NCBI GenBank assembly: GCA_006503535.1
Contig: QYRS01000002.1
Span: 62,001-126,000, forward strand
From: Arthrinium phaeospermum
Taxonomy: Eukaryota > Ascomycota > Sordariomycetes > Amphisphaeriales > Apiosporaceae
Direction: 5' to 3'
Length of the DNA: 64,000 bases
Part shown: positions 13,164 to 24,393 of the stretch, piece by piece
How positions within the stretch are numbered: position 1 is the first letter of the stretch
How the letters are laid out: every line of letters starts with the position of its first letter
The notes under the pieces: model-generated
Database searches by the model: none
The model's input: the letters and a program-made list of their open reading frames with translations, nothing else
Told to the model about the DNA's origin: nothing
Program-made: the position numbers and the translations under genes

Positions 13164-14623
13164 CTACATGTGCCCCTGAACCCACCGAGGCCGGTACGGC
13201 TCGTCCAGGTACCCCTCCTCCTCCACCGTCAGCCGCTTCCCGCGCGCCCCCAAGATGTCGTCCAGTCGGTGGACCGAGCCGAAGCCGACGACCGGCGCCG
13301 CGACCCGGCGGTGCAGCCAGGCCAGGGCGACGTGGCTCATGGGCCACCCCCGCCGCCGCGCAATCTCCTGGACGCGGCCCACGATGGCCTGCGACGCCGA
13401 CGCGTCCTCGTCGTGGTACAGCGCGCCGTTCTTGGTGGCCGTCGATCGCAGGCTGGCTCCGTTTTGGTCCCAGGGGCGGGCCAGCTGGCCCGAGGCCAGG
13501 GGGGGCCACTGCAGGTTGTGTCAGTCAGAGAGGAGGTATTCCTTCTTTTTCCAGCCGATAATGCTAGAGAGGGCCAGAAGAACGTACCGGAATCAGTCCC
13601 ACTCCCGTCTCGTGGCAGTACCGGTTCATCTCGCGCTCCTCCTCCCGGTAGAGGACGTTGTAGTGGTTCTGCATCGAGACGAACTTGGTAAAGCCGTACT
13701 TGTCGGCGGCCTGCTGGAGCAGCGCGAGCTGGTACGTCCACATGGAACTTGCGCCAATGTATCTCACCTTGCCGGCCTTTACGAGATGATCCAGGGCCCC
13801 CATGGTTTCCTCGGGGGGCACCTGCTCGTCGAAGCGGTGGATCTGGAGCAGGTCGATGTACGGCGTACCCAGACGCTCCAGCGACGCCTCGACCGCGTGG
13901 AAGATGGCACTCCGTGAGAGGCCTGTTGATGATAGAATTTATCAGTCGGTAGTGGACTCGTATGGCTCATCCGGTGTCTTGTCTTACCCCATGCGTTCAT
14001 GTAGTCCTTGCTCCGGGCGGCCTCGGCGCTGTGCACGGCGACGCCGCTGCCCACCTTGAAGTTCTCGGGGTCGCAGACGACGCGGCCGCACTTGGTCAGC
14101 AGCACCACCTTGCTCCGGGGGATGCCGTACTTCCGGAGCGCTTTCCCCATGATCCTCTCCGACTCGCCGTTCGAGTAGACGTTTGCTGTGTCCCACTGAT
14201 GCAGGGCAGGCATAAGAATGCGTCAGCTGTCATGAACTCCTCGCACACACAAGCGTAGAACGAAGAATGCGTAATGAATGTAGCTGGCTACTCACCGTGT
14301 TGACTCCTCGATCATAGGCCGCCTTGAGCAGTGGCAGTGCCTGGAGGATGCCCTCGTGTCAGTATGGAATTACCCACATGATACTATCAGGTTCGGTCGA
14401 AACCCAGGTAGATGGTCCGCCTTACCTTGTCCTCGCCCAATACCCACGGGAGCCACTCGGGGCTGCCTATCTGCAGTCCGCCGAGGATGGGGTTGGACAC
14501 GCGGAGGCCGCTCTTCCCCAGCTGGCGGTATTCTGCTTTGGTCTGGGCCACGGACGCCTGCAGCGATGCGGGCACGGCGGAGAACTTGCTGGCCTTGATG
14601 GCCGCATGCTTCGCGATCGTCAT
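13164..14623 (-). CDS. Aldo/keto reductase
   Basis: Five exons (14623-14426, 14340-14296, 14195-13988, 13922-13588, 13508-13164) give 376 residues with no frame break. It is an NADPH-dependent aldo-keto reductase barrel of the yeast Aad / fungal secondary-metabolism type. The catalytic tetrad is visible: Asp and Tyr in [20 protein letters not shown], Lys in VVLLTKCGR, His in [34 protein letters not shown] and [16 protein letters not shown] are the usual barrel strands, and the C-terminal SHVALAWLH and [11 protein letters not shown] correspond to the cofactor-phosphate region. It lies between the transporter and the AT-rich element next to the NRPS, and shares their orientation, so it could be a tailoring reductase of that locus, but this is inference. 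A longer upstream exon is possible (open frame up to about 14805). Confidence 0.85.
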
Positions 14624-15016
14624 GGCGCTGGTGGACTGTCACTGGCACGGGCGTGGGCCTCGAGTCCCCGGAAGGATGTTGGCGAAGTAGAGCTTACCGG
14701 GGAGAATTGTGCCAGTGTCACTTGTTGCTCTTCGGCCACGAGCTGCGATTTCGATACGGAGCTCGGATGCCGATAATTGGGGCTTATCGTCGCCATGTTG
14801 CATCGATGTAGCTGGCTTCTCGTATGTTTTGTTTTGATCATGGGTCTAGTGCAGCAGTTAATGATCTGGCCAAGCGAACGTGCAAATTGGCGGCAGATGT
14901 ACAGGGTCACGGCTGCCTGCTCACCGCCTGCACCAAAGTCCCGACTGTGGGATGAGCTGAATGTCGGATTCGGCGTCGACATGCACCAATGACGGGAGCC
15001 TTAATCAATCTGGGTA
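14624..15016. other. Intergenic region upstream of AKR gene
   Basis: 393 bases holding the minus-strand AKR promoter and leader and ending at the left inverted repeat of the AT-rich element. No separate gene is supported. GC content is normal right up to the repeat. Confidence 0.5.
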
Positions 15017-15061
15017 TTAAGATTAACCCCCAGGCTGCTGCCATACCCCGCAGTTACCACC
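15017..15061 (+). repeat. Left terminal inverted repeat of AT-rich element
   Basis: Reads ttaagattaaccccc, aggctgctgcc, ataccccgcag, ttaccacc. Compared with the reverse complement of 16213-16257, the central aggctgctgcc and terminal ttaccacc are identical. Differences are confined to one gap and a few substitutions; by eye about 85-90% identity over 45 bases. Confidence 0.75.
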
Positions 15062-16212
15062 TTTTTAAAATACGACCTTTCCTTATAAAAAAGCGTATAT
15101 AAATTTAAATAAAATTAATACAATTAAACGGTTTTAAATATTATAAATAAAAACGTTTTTATTATAATATACTTTAAGGTTTAATATTAAAATAATTTTA
15201 TTTAATTTAATACTTTAATTTAGAAAATAATATTTTAAACATTTAAATTTAATATTTATATATTTTATAAAATAAAATAAAAAGAATTAAAATATTTAAT
15301 ATAGATAATATTAATTAAAAATGGTTTATTTAATTTATAAAATTTTAATCGTTATTAAAAAGAATTTATTTATTTTTAAATAAATAAATATTTAAAGAAT
15401 TATTATAATTAAAATTATTTTTAAATTATAAATTCTTTAAAAAATAAAATAAATATATATTTAACATTCGTTTTAAATATTAAAGATTTCATTAAATAAA
15501 AATAAAAAACTTATTAAAGTTATTTAATATAATTTTTTAAATTTAATATAAAATTATATATATAGGAATAAATATTATTTATTTATTTAATTAATTAAAT
15601 AAATTATAATATTTAATAATATAATATAAATATATAATAAATAAGTATATATTAAAACTTTATTATAAAAAGTAATTTCCTTTATTTATAAAAAATTTAA
15701 ATATTATTTTTTATAGTTTTTTTTATTAAAAAAGAATATTTTTTAAAAATAAAATTTAATAAAATATTTATTTAAAAGAATAAATATATAAAAATATATA
15801 AATTAATAATAATAAATATTATATATAGAATTTAAAAGCTATTTTATTAATTATATATAAATTAAAAAGATTATTTTAATATAAAATTTGAAATTTAATT
15901 AAATAAATTAAAATATATTATAATATTAATTTTAAAATTAAATTTAATATATGAAATTACGTTTTTTAATTATAAAAATAAAGTTATAAATATTTATATT
16001 TAAAAATTTAAAAAATAAAAATATAGATTTTTTATAGTTTTAAACTTAAATATAAACTATAATTATTTTATTTAATTTTTAAAATAATTATTATTTAAAA
16101 CTTTATTAAAATCGCTTTTTAAATTATTTTATATTTAATTTATATCATTTTATTTAAAATTAATATTTTAAAATAAAAAGGTAGAGAAATCAACGATTTA
16201 GGTGTAAAATGG

Positions 16213-16257
16213 GGTGGTAAGTGCGGGGGGTGGCAGCAGCCTGGGGTTGATCTTATG
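16213..16257 (-). repeat. Right terminal inverted repeat of AT-rich element
   Basis: Begins ggtggtaagtgcgggggg and ends ggttgatcttatg; inverted partner of 15017-15061. A TA follows at 16258-16259, matching a TA before the left copy. Confidence 0.75.
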
Positions 16258-16381
16258 TAGCTACTACTTCGACTTTTACTGGTGGAGCTTCCGCCGAGCC
16301 CACGGCGGATAGGGCCCCCTGTGGCGCACTGGGCATACGCAGAACAGAGCCGAGACATTTCCAATTCATATATCTACCGAA

Positions 16382-19300
16382 TTAGGCCAAGTATTGGTGT
16401 AGTTTTCTCTGGCTTGCCCTTTCCGCCATGCCCTGCAGGGTAGGGTGGCTGTACATATCCGCCACGCTGAGGACGACGGAAGCGCCCCGCGCCGCATCCG
16501 CCAGCTGCATGGCCTGGAAGGAAGTGCCACCCAGGCCGAAGAAGTCGTTCTCTGCCGCGATGGACGCCACAGGAACCGACAAGATCTCGGACCACAGTTG
16601 CTGGAGGGTCGATAAATGGGGTGGCGGCTGTGATACGTGAAACTTCTCCACCCGATTGCCGATTGCAGCAATCGGCTGCTCGTCCATGTGCGTAGGAGGC
16701 TGATGAGCTGAAAGCGAACAAGGCTTCTTGAGGGCGCCGCCAGGGCTTCTACAGTTTGTTCGGGTCGCGGACGATGCTGGGCATGATGGCTGCGAACAGG
16801 TCGTTGACGTCGGATGCGAAGGCGGCGGTGACTTGCGAGTCGTGGTACCACACTCCCGACTGGATGTTGTCCTTGTCAAAGATTACTTCGAGTACCATGG
16901 GAAACTACATGTGGATCAGTTAGTGGCTTGCCAAGACAGAACCACAACAAAGACGAGGTCAGATTACCTACCTCGGACGGATTGTCTTCTTCCAGCAACG
17001 GCTCGACGCGGAGCCGGCCCGTCTCGTCGGCAAAATCGCCCCCGGGCGCGAACTCGACAATGGTCATGGCCGTGTTGAAGAGCGGGGACCTGCCGAAGCC
17101 GAGCGGGTCGCCGACCAGGCCCCAGGGCGAGGCGGCGTGCTCCTGCGCCTGCAATGCGTCCTCTCGCGCGCGAGCCAACAAAGTGGCTAAGGAGGTGCCC
17201 GCCGCGACGTCGGGGAAGTGGCAGACCTGCATGCCCAGAAACAGGCCCAGGGCGTCCCCTCCCCCTTCGAACGAGGCGTGTTGCGGCTGCAGACAGCCGA
17301 AGACCGAGGCGTCCAGGCCCGTGCATTGGCGCAGCACCAGGGCCCAAGCCACCTGGATCAGGTCTGGCAGGGTGATGCCCTGCTTCCGGCAGAAGGCTCG
17401 CATGGCGCGGAGTTTTGCTTCGGCGACTCGAAGTAGCTGGCCCGGCCGCTGGAAGCTTGCTTCTTCATGGTCGGGATGAGACATGGCTGGACCCCGGAGA
17501 GGTACGACAGCCAATACCTCTCGGCGGCTTCCCGTTGCTGATACACCCAAGTCAAGTACTTGGACACGTCAGGTCTTGCCCGGCCAATGAAACTTGCTGT
17601 TACTGTGGTGCTGTTGAGGCTGGAGCTGGAGCTGGAGTAGACTTGACCGAGATTCCGCGCCAGCAGGCGTAGAGATCTGCCGTCCATCAGCGTGGTTAAT
17701 GTAGATGGTGGCGTAGATCACCGAGTCGGATACCTGGACCAGATGCAGATGGTGCGGAGGCTGAGACTCGGCAAAATAAGGGGTTCCAAGACCTCCTTTG
17801 GCCGATGCGCCACCACCACCACCACCATCGTCAAGCTGTGTCTCGGCGACCAGACAGAAAGTGGAGGGGGCGGCCTTCTTCAGGATGACTTGCTGGATGG
17901 CGCTGTCTTTGGTCAGGCGGCACGTCGTGAAGACGGTGCGCAAGACGGGCTCGGATCCGCACAGAGCCGACCAGGCCCTCAGGACTCTATCCATGTCCAC
18001 CGGAGTGCTGCTGCTGTTCTTGGGCGTCAGCTTCCAAGTGAGCTTGTCCCAGTACTCGAGCCCGGCCCCTTTGAGCTGGGTGTAGAGGATGCCCTCCTGG
18101 AGTGGCGAGCAGGGCAGCACGCTCTCGACGTTGCGCGGGTCGATTCCTATAGACTCCAAGTGCGAATCAATGTTTTTGAATACGGGCAGCAACGTGAAGG
18201 AGTCTTCGTCGTCATTCTGAATGATGTTGTGACTATTTGTAGACGTAAGCCATTCGCTGCCATGAGCCGCGTCAGCCAGGCTCCCGCTTCGGAGGAGCCG
18301 TGGGATGGGCAGTCGCACACCGCGCTGGCGGCAGCCGGTGGCCACCTGCATGGCCGTGATGGAGTCGCCGCCCAGGCGTAGAAAGCTGCTCTCCCGCCCG
18401 ATCTGATCTTCCGGGATGCGCAGGGCGTGTGCCCAGGCCGACCTCACTGCCAACTCGAGATCGGAGGTGGGTGGGGTGAGGGCGAGGTGAGGCCGTCATC
18501 TCCTACTGCCGCCGCCGTCCCGTGCATCATCTGACTCGCGCCCATGTCGGGTAGGTCCTGCTGGGCGGCGTTGAGCCATTGGAGGATGGCTTGTCGATCG
18601 AGCTTGGAGGATGCGGTGCGGGGCAGTGTCTCTACCGCGTACCACCGAGTCGGGACCATATAAGAAGGCAAGCTGGACGCCAAGTGGTCCCGGATCTTGC
18701 AGAGGTGCTGCCTCGCGACCGACTGGTGATCCGGGGCCGCCCATCTCGACAAGGGAACTTGGTTGGGCAACATGGCATCCTGGAGTCCCAGAACGGCCAC
18801 CAACTGCTTGTTATCGCCGCGGTGGCCGTGCTGCACCGTGGTAAAGGTGGCCTGGACCCGCGGGTGCGAGCCGAGCGCCTTTTCGACCTCGTCGAGCTCG
18901 AAGCGCTGGCCCGCGATCTTGACCTGGCCGTCGCGCCGGCCGACGTAGAGGACGCTGCCGTCGGGGCAAAACTTGCCCAGGGCGCCTGTGCGGAACATGC
19001 GCCGGTTTTCATCATGTGTACTTTGATTGGACGCCGCCCAACGAGGTGCCGCGATGAAGGCGGCCGCGGTCTTGTCGGGGTCGTCGAGGTACCCCCGCGC
19101 CACCGTCGGCCCCTCGACCAGGATCTCGCCCACCGCCCCGACGGGGACCAGCCTGTCGGTATCGCGCTCGTCTACGATCCAGAGGGCGCAGCCGAGGGGC
19201 GGCCGATGGTCTCGGGCCAGGGCGAGGCCGGGTCCAGCTCCGCCAGGGCTGCAGACGGCCGTCTCGCTCTGGCCCCACGCGTTGAAGAAGCGGACCTGAT

Positions 19301-21519
19301 GGCTCGACCAGACCCGCGCGGCTTCCGGGTCTACGGGCTCGCCGCCCGAGATGAGCATCCGCAGGCTGGGCGTCTCGCGGGGCGACAGCAGGCGGATGAC
19401 GGTTGGGGTGAGCAGGGCGCACTGGACCTGCTTGGCCCTAATGACGTCGGCCAGGAGGCCGGACCGGCGCTCCTCCTCGGACGGCACGCAGACTGTGCCC
19501 CCGGCGAGCAGCACGGCCAGGGACTCGAGCAGGCTGGCGCCCCAGACGTAGCTGGCGAACTGGAGCATGCGCACGGGGGCCGCGCGGGTCCAGCCGAGCC
19601 GCTGGCCGAAGGCCGTCAGCGAGGCGGCTAGGTGGCGGTGCTCCAGGACGACGCCCTTGGGGGCGCCGGTGCTGCCGCTGGTGAAAAGGATGTACGCAGC
19701 CTGTCGCGGAGAGGCCGGCTGCTGGAGCGTGCCGTCCGCCGGGCCTAGAGCCGAAACCGTCTGTGCGTCGATATGCAGTATTTCCGTTTCCATGCCAGCC
19801 AAGGAGTCTGCCAGTGCTGGCGAGGCCAGGAGCAGTTTGACGTGGCACCGAGCGACAATGGCTTGCTTCTGAGCCAGTGGGTAGCCGGGGTCGATGGGCA
19901 CACAGGTCCCTCCCGCTTTCAGGACGGCTAGCTGCGACACCGTGGCCCAGACCGATTTCTCGACGAGAAGCGCCACCGCCGTCCCGGCTTCGACACCCCT
20001 GAAGTCTTGGAGATGGCGGGCTAGGGCGGAGGAGTGGTGGCGCAGCTGCTCATACGTCAGGGTGCCGTCGGGGCCATCTATTGCCATGGCATCCGGCTGC
20101 TGCGCGCGACATCATCGACCAGATCGTGAAGACAAGCCTCGAACGGCTCTTTGGGTATACTACCAGCATTCCACTGCATCATCGACTGGAGGTCATGTTC
20201 ACTAACCATGTTGATCTTGCCCCCTCCGTGTCGAGCGGCGACCGCATGAGGGTCCCCAAGACGTGCTCCAACTGCCGCAGCAGGCGGTGCATCTGGTCCC
20301 ACCCTATGACGGCCGCGTCGAACAAGGCTTCGACCGAGATGCTGTCCGGCGCGACCGGCAGACCAAGGCCAGGGGGTACGACCCGTGCGGCTCGTACTCT
20401 TCCTCGAACCGCATGACGCACGAGCTGTCTTCGTCGTCATCTTCGTCGGCGGCGGCGGGCCGGGCCAGCACATTCAGGAGAGTGTGGAAGCTGGCCGCGG
20501 CCCGGGCGGCGTCGCTGACGGCGCGGATCCGCTGCAGGCCGTACTGCAGCGCGGGGCTCTGGGCAACCTCGCGGCGCTCGTGCGTGCGCTCCCCGAGGAG
20601 GTCCCGCAACGTGGACTGGGGTGTCAGGTCCACCTGCACCGGGATCGTGACAATGGCCGGGCCCATGGTGGACTGCAGCGTGCCGTGCGCACAGCTCCGC
20701 CCGGACAGGACGCAGCCGAAGCTTACGCTGTCGGCGTTGGCGTTGGCGTAGGAGGCCAGTCAGGGCCAGGGCGACTTCGAGGTAGGAGGGCACGTCGGCC
20801 AGGTCCACCCCGGAGGGAAACGGCGTCACAGCGGCCAGGCGCTGGCGGATCTTGACGGTGGCGTCGGCGTAGTACCCGGGCTGGGTCACCGTCGGGAAGG
20901 TTGTTGGCTGTCCGCGGAACCGGGCGGCCCAGAACGACCGGGCGTCGTCCTCGTCGACGGACAGGCAATGCTCGACGAAACGCCGGTAGTTCACGTGCTC
21001 CTGCACTTTCCCTCCAGCGTAGACACACGCGACGTCCTCGCGAAAGGCTTCCAGTGTCGTGGCGTCGGTGAGGGCGTGGTGCGCCGTCAAGACCAACTTG
21101 CCCTCCGCCAGCGTCGCCCGTACCAGCGGCCCACCCCACGGCATCGGCGCCGCCTTCTCCCGCGGCAAGACCTGGCGAAGGCTCCGTGACGACTGCACCA
21201 CGTCCGGCGCCGACCGCACTACTACCTGGACGGGGTCCAACCCGCCCACGTCGACGATGCGGGTCCGCAGGATGGGGGTCGCGGCCACGACCTGACGGAC
21301 GGCGGCGCAGAGCCGGTCCGGGTCCACCGAGCGCGCGACAGAGAAGACGACGACGTTGTTGTAGGCCTGCTCGTTGGGCTGGGCCATCAGGCCGACCTGG
21401 AGCGGGGTGCAGGGGTAGACGTCCTCCAGCTCGCCCGGGCCGAGGTGGCAGAGGGCGGCGATTTCCGCCTTGACGTGGTCGGACAAGTCGCTGAGGGCTA
21501 GTATCGGGGACGACGGCAT
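16382..21519 (-). pseudogene. Nonribosomal peptide synthetase, C-A-T-C-T, multiply frameshifted
   Basis: Domains in order on the minus strand. C1 (21519 to about 20250): EDVYPCTPLQVGLMA, active-site HHALTDATT near 21058-21087, FGCVLSGR. A (about 20100-18600): LFTSGSTGAPKG, ISGGEPVD, NAWGQSETAV, RTGALGKF, GRRDGQVKIAGQRFELDE, SSKLDR. T1: FLRLGGDSITAMQVA (phosphopantetheine Ser near 18360). C2 (about 18200-16800): VESVLPCSPLQEGIL, an NHALMDG-type site, GITLPDLIQVAWALVLRQCT, with an intron at 16905-16971. T2: FFGLGGTSFQAMQLADAARG (Ser near 16527), then stop. At least nine indels split it (near 20750, 20360, 20228, 20100, 18470, 17700, 17440, 16745 and one more close by), several in G or C runs. 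The A domain is open over about 540 codons but lacks canonical residues (see findings). The start at 21519 begins directly at the C domain, so upstream modules may have been lost. No thioesterase is seen. Product unknown; pseudogene versus sequencing error is undecided. Confidence 0.8.
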
Positions 21520-21613
21520 AGTGCTGGATTGTATAATCGGACGTGGAACTTTCGAGGTTTGGGTTTCACAACGACGACAGGTAAGACTGGCTCGCTGGTG
21601 ACACGACAGTGGA

Positions 21614-21620
21614 CTTTATA
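21614..21620 (-). promoter_or_regulatory. TATA box of NRPS gene
   Basis: TATAAAG on the minus strand, about 95 bases upstream of the ATG at 21519. Supports a start near 21519 and a promoter in the 21.5-22.1 kb gap shared with the PKS relic. Confidence 0.45.
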
Positions 21621-22119
21621 CTGACGGGGTACCAATCCAAGTGGTTAGTCCATCTAGGCTGAATAGCCGCTTTTTAACATGCGTTACCGAGGACAGCAGC
21701 CCCCGTAGACTGACTGAGCCAGTAACTAGTCTCAACTGTAGCTATCCCCAAGGACCAGCCTGAGACACTCCACCCTCCACCCCCTTCCGAATGTCAGCAG
21801 AGGTGGCGCTTCCTTGGATCGCCAAATTGGGCAACAAGACATTTTTGGGTGAGTCAAGCTGAAGCAGGGCCGTCTGTCCTGCCTGCAAGCCAGGGGTATC
21901 ACAGCATGAGAGCCTTCGGCGTCTTGATCCAATCAGGCTGCCCGGACCTCACTGCAAAAGATGCGCCACGTTGCGCCCGGATTCAGCAGAGCGGATGCAG
22001 GGCGTGACAAAATCCCGTCTGGTCGGCGATGGTACCTGGCTGCATCGGCTTGATCGCGGCGTGTGGGCGATTCGGATACGCTGGTCACCGTCAATGTCGC
22101 CATTAAATCCCTTTCCGAT
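21621..22119. other. Gap between NRPS start and PKS relic
   Basis: About 500 bases with no recognised motif; a bidirectional promoter region if the NRPS and the former PKS gene were divergent. Confidence 0.45.
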
Positions 22120-22747
22120 TAAGCTGAATCACTCGGATCACACTCAGGCACGCGAAGGGGTTACCGCCCAGCCATCTATCTCAACTACTTGCCAGACCGG
22201 TTCGAGCAGGATACCTTCTACCATCCGAACCCGGACAAGTGCGGTCTCTTCTCCTCCAAGGGGGCGCACTTCTTGTCCGGCGACATCTAAGCCTTTGACG
22301 CGGCCTTCTTCCAACTCAAGGCCGACGAGGCGCGAGCCATAGACCCCCACCAATGTTTCTTGCCGGGCAGGATGGTCCTCGTTATGGACCCCGACGACGT
22401 GGTGTTGGCGGAGCGGCCTTCTTCCTTGTTGCCGGCATTCAGAGGAAGGCTCTTGCTACGAGGACGCACGGTTCCTGTTCTCTCCGCGTCATCCAAAGAA
22501 AGGCCTAGGAAACAGCGGCGGCAGCGGCAAGGCGCACGGAGATTGGGACGACGGCAGTCCACACCATGATGGATGTCGACGAGGTCACGCGGGACCGCAA
22601 GCTGGACGACTACGGCCTCGAAGCCTGATCTCGGTCGAGCTGCGCAACTGGGCCAAGCGCGAGTCGGGCGTGGACTTGGCGCTTGGCGCCATTGTCGAGG
22701 CCGAGAGCTCACGGGCGCTGGACGACATTCTCGCCAAGATGGGGTAG
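22120..22747 (+). pseudogene. Polyketide synthase relic: KS N-terminal piece and terminal ACP piece
   Basis: The first part (about 22165-22345) reads like the start of a fungal iterative type I ketosynthase: LNYLPDRFEQDTFYHPNP, SSKGAHFLSGDI, an internal stop, then AFDAAFFQLKADEARAIDPH. The second part (about 22565-22747) reads as a carrier protein: DVDEVTRDRKLDDYGL, a one-base break, SLISVELRNWAKRESGVDL, then SSRALDDILAKMG and the stop at 22745. The Ser after GL is the expected phosphopantetheine attachment site. Everything normally between KS and ACP (AT, DH, ER, KR: roughly 2000 residues) is missing, replaced by about 200 bases that may include a KR-ACP linker (YEDARF near 22460). It is head to head with the NRPS, suggesting a former NRPS/PKS cluster. 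Confidence 0.7.
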
Positions 22748-22899
22748 GACGTGATTGGTTTACACTTTATCTGAGTAAGGATACAAACGTTCATTTCTAA
22801 TTAGCTCAGCTGTGTCAGCCCTAATATCCAAGTCATTCAGAGTTCCAACATCATCTTCATAACCTTCACCGGTATCTGCCCCATGATCAAACGACCCCA

Positions 22900-23618
22900 T
22901 CACGCCGCCAGAGTCTTCTCAAAGACGCGGTACTCGGTCGGCCCGCGGAGCAGCGCCGCGATCTTGGGGTACTCGTCCTGGAAGACGCCCAGCCGCACGA
23001 CCCGGTAGCCCATCCTGTCGTACCAGGCCTGCAGCCGGGCCTTGAAGGCGTGGCGGAAGGTGGACGGCACCAACAGCTCGAGGCGTGAGATGGGCAATTT
23101 CAGCGTCTCCTGGATGTGGCCCTCGGCGAACCGCACCAGCGCCGAGCCCGTGCCGCCGCCCTGGTGCGCCGGTCCAGCGCCATCATGCCCAGCTCGCCCA
23201 CGTCGTCCGAGACCGGCCGGATGCGGATGCAGCCTATGGCCTGGCGTTCTTGTTTCTGCTGGTCCGGAGGAGAGGTAGGAGGAGGAACAAGGTAGGCCAC
23301 GGCCAGCTCGCCGGCCTCGATGATGCTCCGCACCTCCTGCGCGTCGGTGCGCTGGAAGCCCTCGACGAAGATGTCGCTCTCGGTGTCAAAGTAGACCTGG
23401 TTCACGATGCCGGTCAGTCTGGCGACCAGGGCGTCGTCTCGGCCGTCGCTGCTGGCCGCCATTTTGATTTCGACGCTGCCAGGGGGTTGCTGTGCTGCGG
23501 TCTTGGGCGGCGGCGGCGGTTGGGTGGTGACTTCCGGCACCGGCGTAATGGTTGTGGCCGGGACAACGGTGTCGGCGACGAGCTGGGACGCGGTGGAGAG
23601 CGGCGGTGGTTGATCCAT
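22900..23618 (-). CDS. GNAT-family N-acetyltransferase, one frameshift
   Basis: From the ATG at 23618 the protein has a Pro/Thr-rich N-terminal stretch of about 50 residues, then a GNAT fold: VNQVYFDTESDIFVEGFQRT, IIEAGELAVAYLV, QAIGCIRIRPVSDDVGELGM, a broken acetyl-CoA loop, VRFAEGHIQETLKLPISRLE, and YDRMGYRVVRLGVFQDEYPK, which is the C-terminal Tyr-containing helix region. A single missing base in a C run near 23165 separates the two halves exactly inside the Q/R-x-x-G-x-A loop. With one base restored the length becomes 720, a multiple of three (239 residues). It would transfer acetyl from acetyl-CoA to an amine; substrate unknown. It lies next to the PKS relic, but its own TATA box suggests an independent gene. 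Confidence 0.7.
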
Positions 23619-23724
23619 TTTGGCGGGATTATGTATTGAAAGAGACCGGAATGTTTTGGTACCGACTTCAAGCAAGTGGCATATTGTGGCCAGCAATGAC
23701 TCGAACGCCGTTGGATGGCCTCAG

Positions 23725-23731
23725 TTATATA
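23725..23731 (-). promoter_or_regulatory. TATA box of GNAT gene
   Basis: TATATAA on the minus strand about 110 bases upstream of the ATG at 23618. Confidence 0.4.
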
Positions 23732-24393
23732 CGCCGCATGGCATCCATCCCTTCCCTAGATCGGCGCGCTAGAACATTGAACCAACAGGCTTCGGTGGGG
23801 GCCGTTGGCTATATCCCATCCCTTCCATCAAGTGAGTGCGGCTGTCGCAGAAGCCAGAAAATGTTCCGAAGCGGCTGCCCCCATCCAATGCAGTTAGCTG
23901 CCGCCGCCACATTGGAACAAAAGTGAGACATTGGGTTAGGTGCACGTGGCGAGATGGAGATTGTCTGGGATTGTTGCAAGCAGTAGATAATCTGCCACTT
24001 GATTGAAATTATTAAGGTAAGGTAGGTAGAGTGCGTTCAATCAAGCACATGGCATGGACGCCAACTGGCAAATCATTGACCCAAGAGGTCGTCGACGGCG
24101 TAGATGATCGGTTTATGCATGTATGTACGCGTGATACGTTTCCGCCGAGACCTGGGGCATTCATTGCCTTTCGTATTTTTCCCCCTTCGTCTATATCCAT
24201 CCATCCATCCATCTCGCTCTCGCTCGCTCGCTCCCGCCCTTTGCTGGGGTATCATCAAAGTGAAAAAAGTATTAACACGCCATCGCGTCTAAAAAAGTTT
24301 GCCGACCGTAACCCGACCCGAAAGAAGAAGAAGAAGAATGATTTTTTCTCTATCAAAAATGTCGTCACAAAAAATTGATGTAGGTTTTCTTTT
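23732..24393. other. Intergenic region with ATCC and CGCT simple repeats
   Basis: No gene recognised. A short microsatellite of atcc units at about 24195-24213 runs into ctcg/cgct repeats up to about 24232, followed by an AG-rich stretch near 24321-24337. The GPI-protein gene ends downstream at 24394. Confidence 0.5.

Larger units (their letters stand above)
15017..16257. mobile_element. AT-rich island bounded by 45-bp inverted repeats; likely RIP-destroyed DNA transposon
   Basis: Between two GC-rich inverted repeats lies about 1.15 kb that is almost only A and T, with no reading frame, in sharp contrast to both flanks. The two ends (15017-15061 and 16213-16257) are imperfect inverted copies, and a TA dinucleotide sits just outside each end (15015-15016 and 16258-16259), as for Tc1/mariner-type target-site duplication. 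The length fits a short class II element or a MITE-like derivative. In fungi, repeat-induced point mutation turns C to T in repeats and yields such AT islands; repeated rounds would explain the near absence of G and C. The odd point is that the terminal repeats kept their GC. The element lies 124 bases from the end of the NRPS. Confidence 0.65.

Noticed and set aside
18579..19631. Long plus-strand open frame (350 codons) opposite the NRPS A domain
   Set aside because: It mirrors the GC-rich codons of the minus-strand domain, is Arg/Gly/Ala-rich, and has no motif; the minus strand has clear A-domain motifs.
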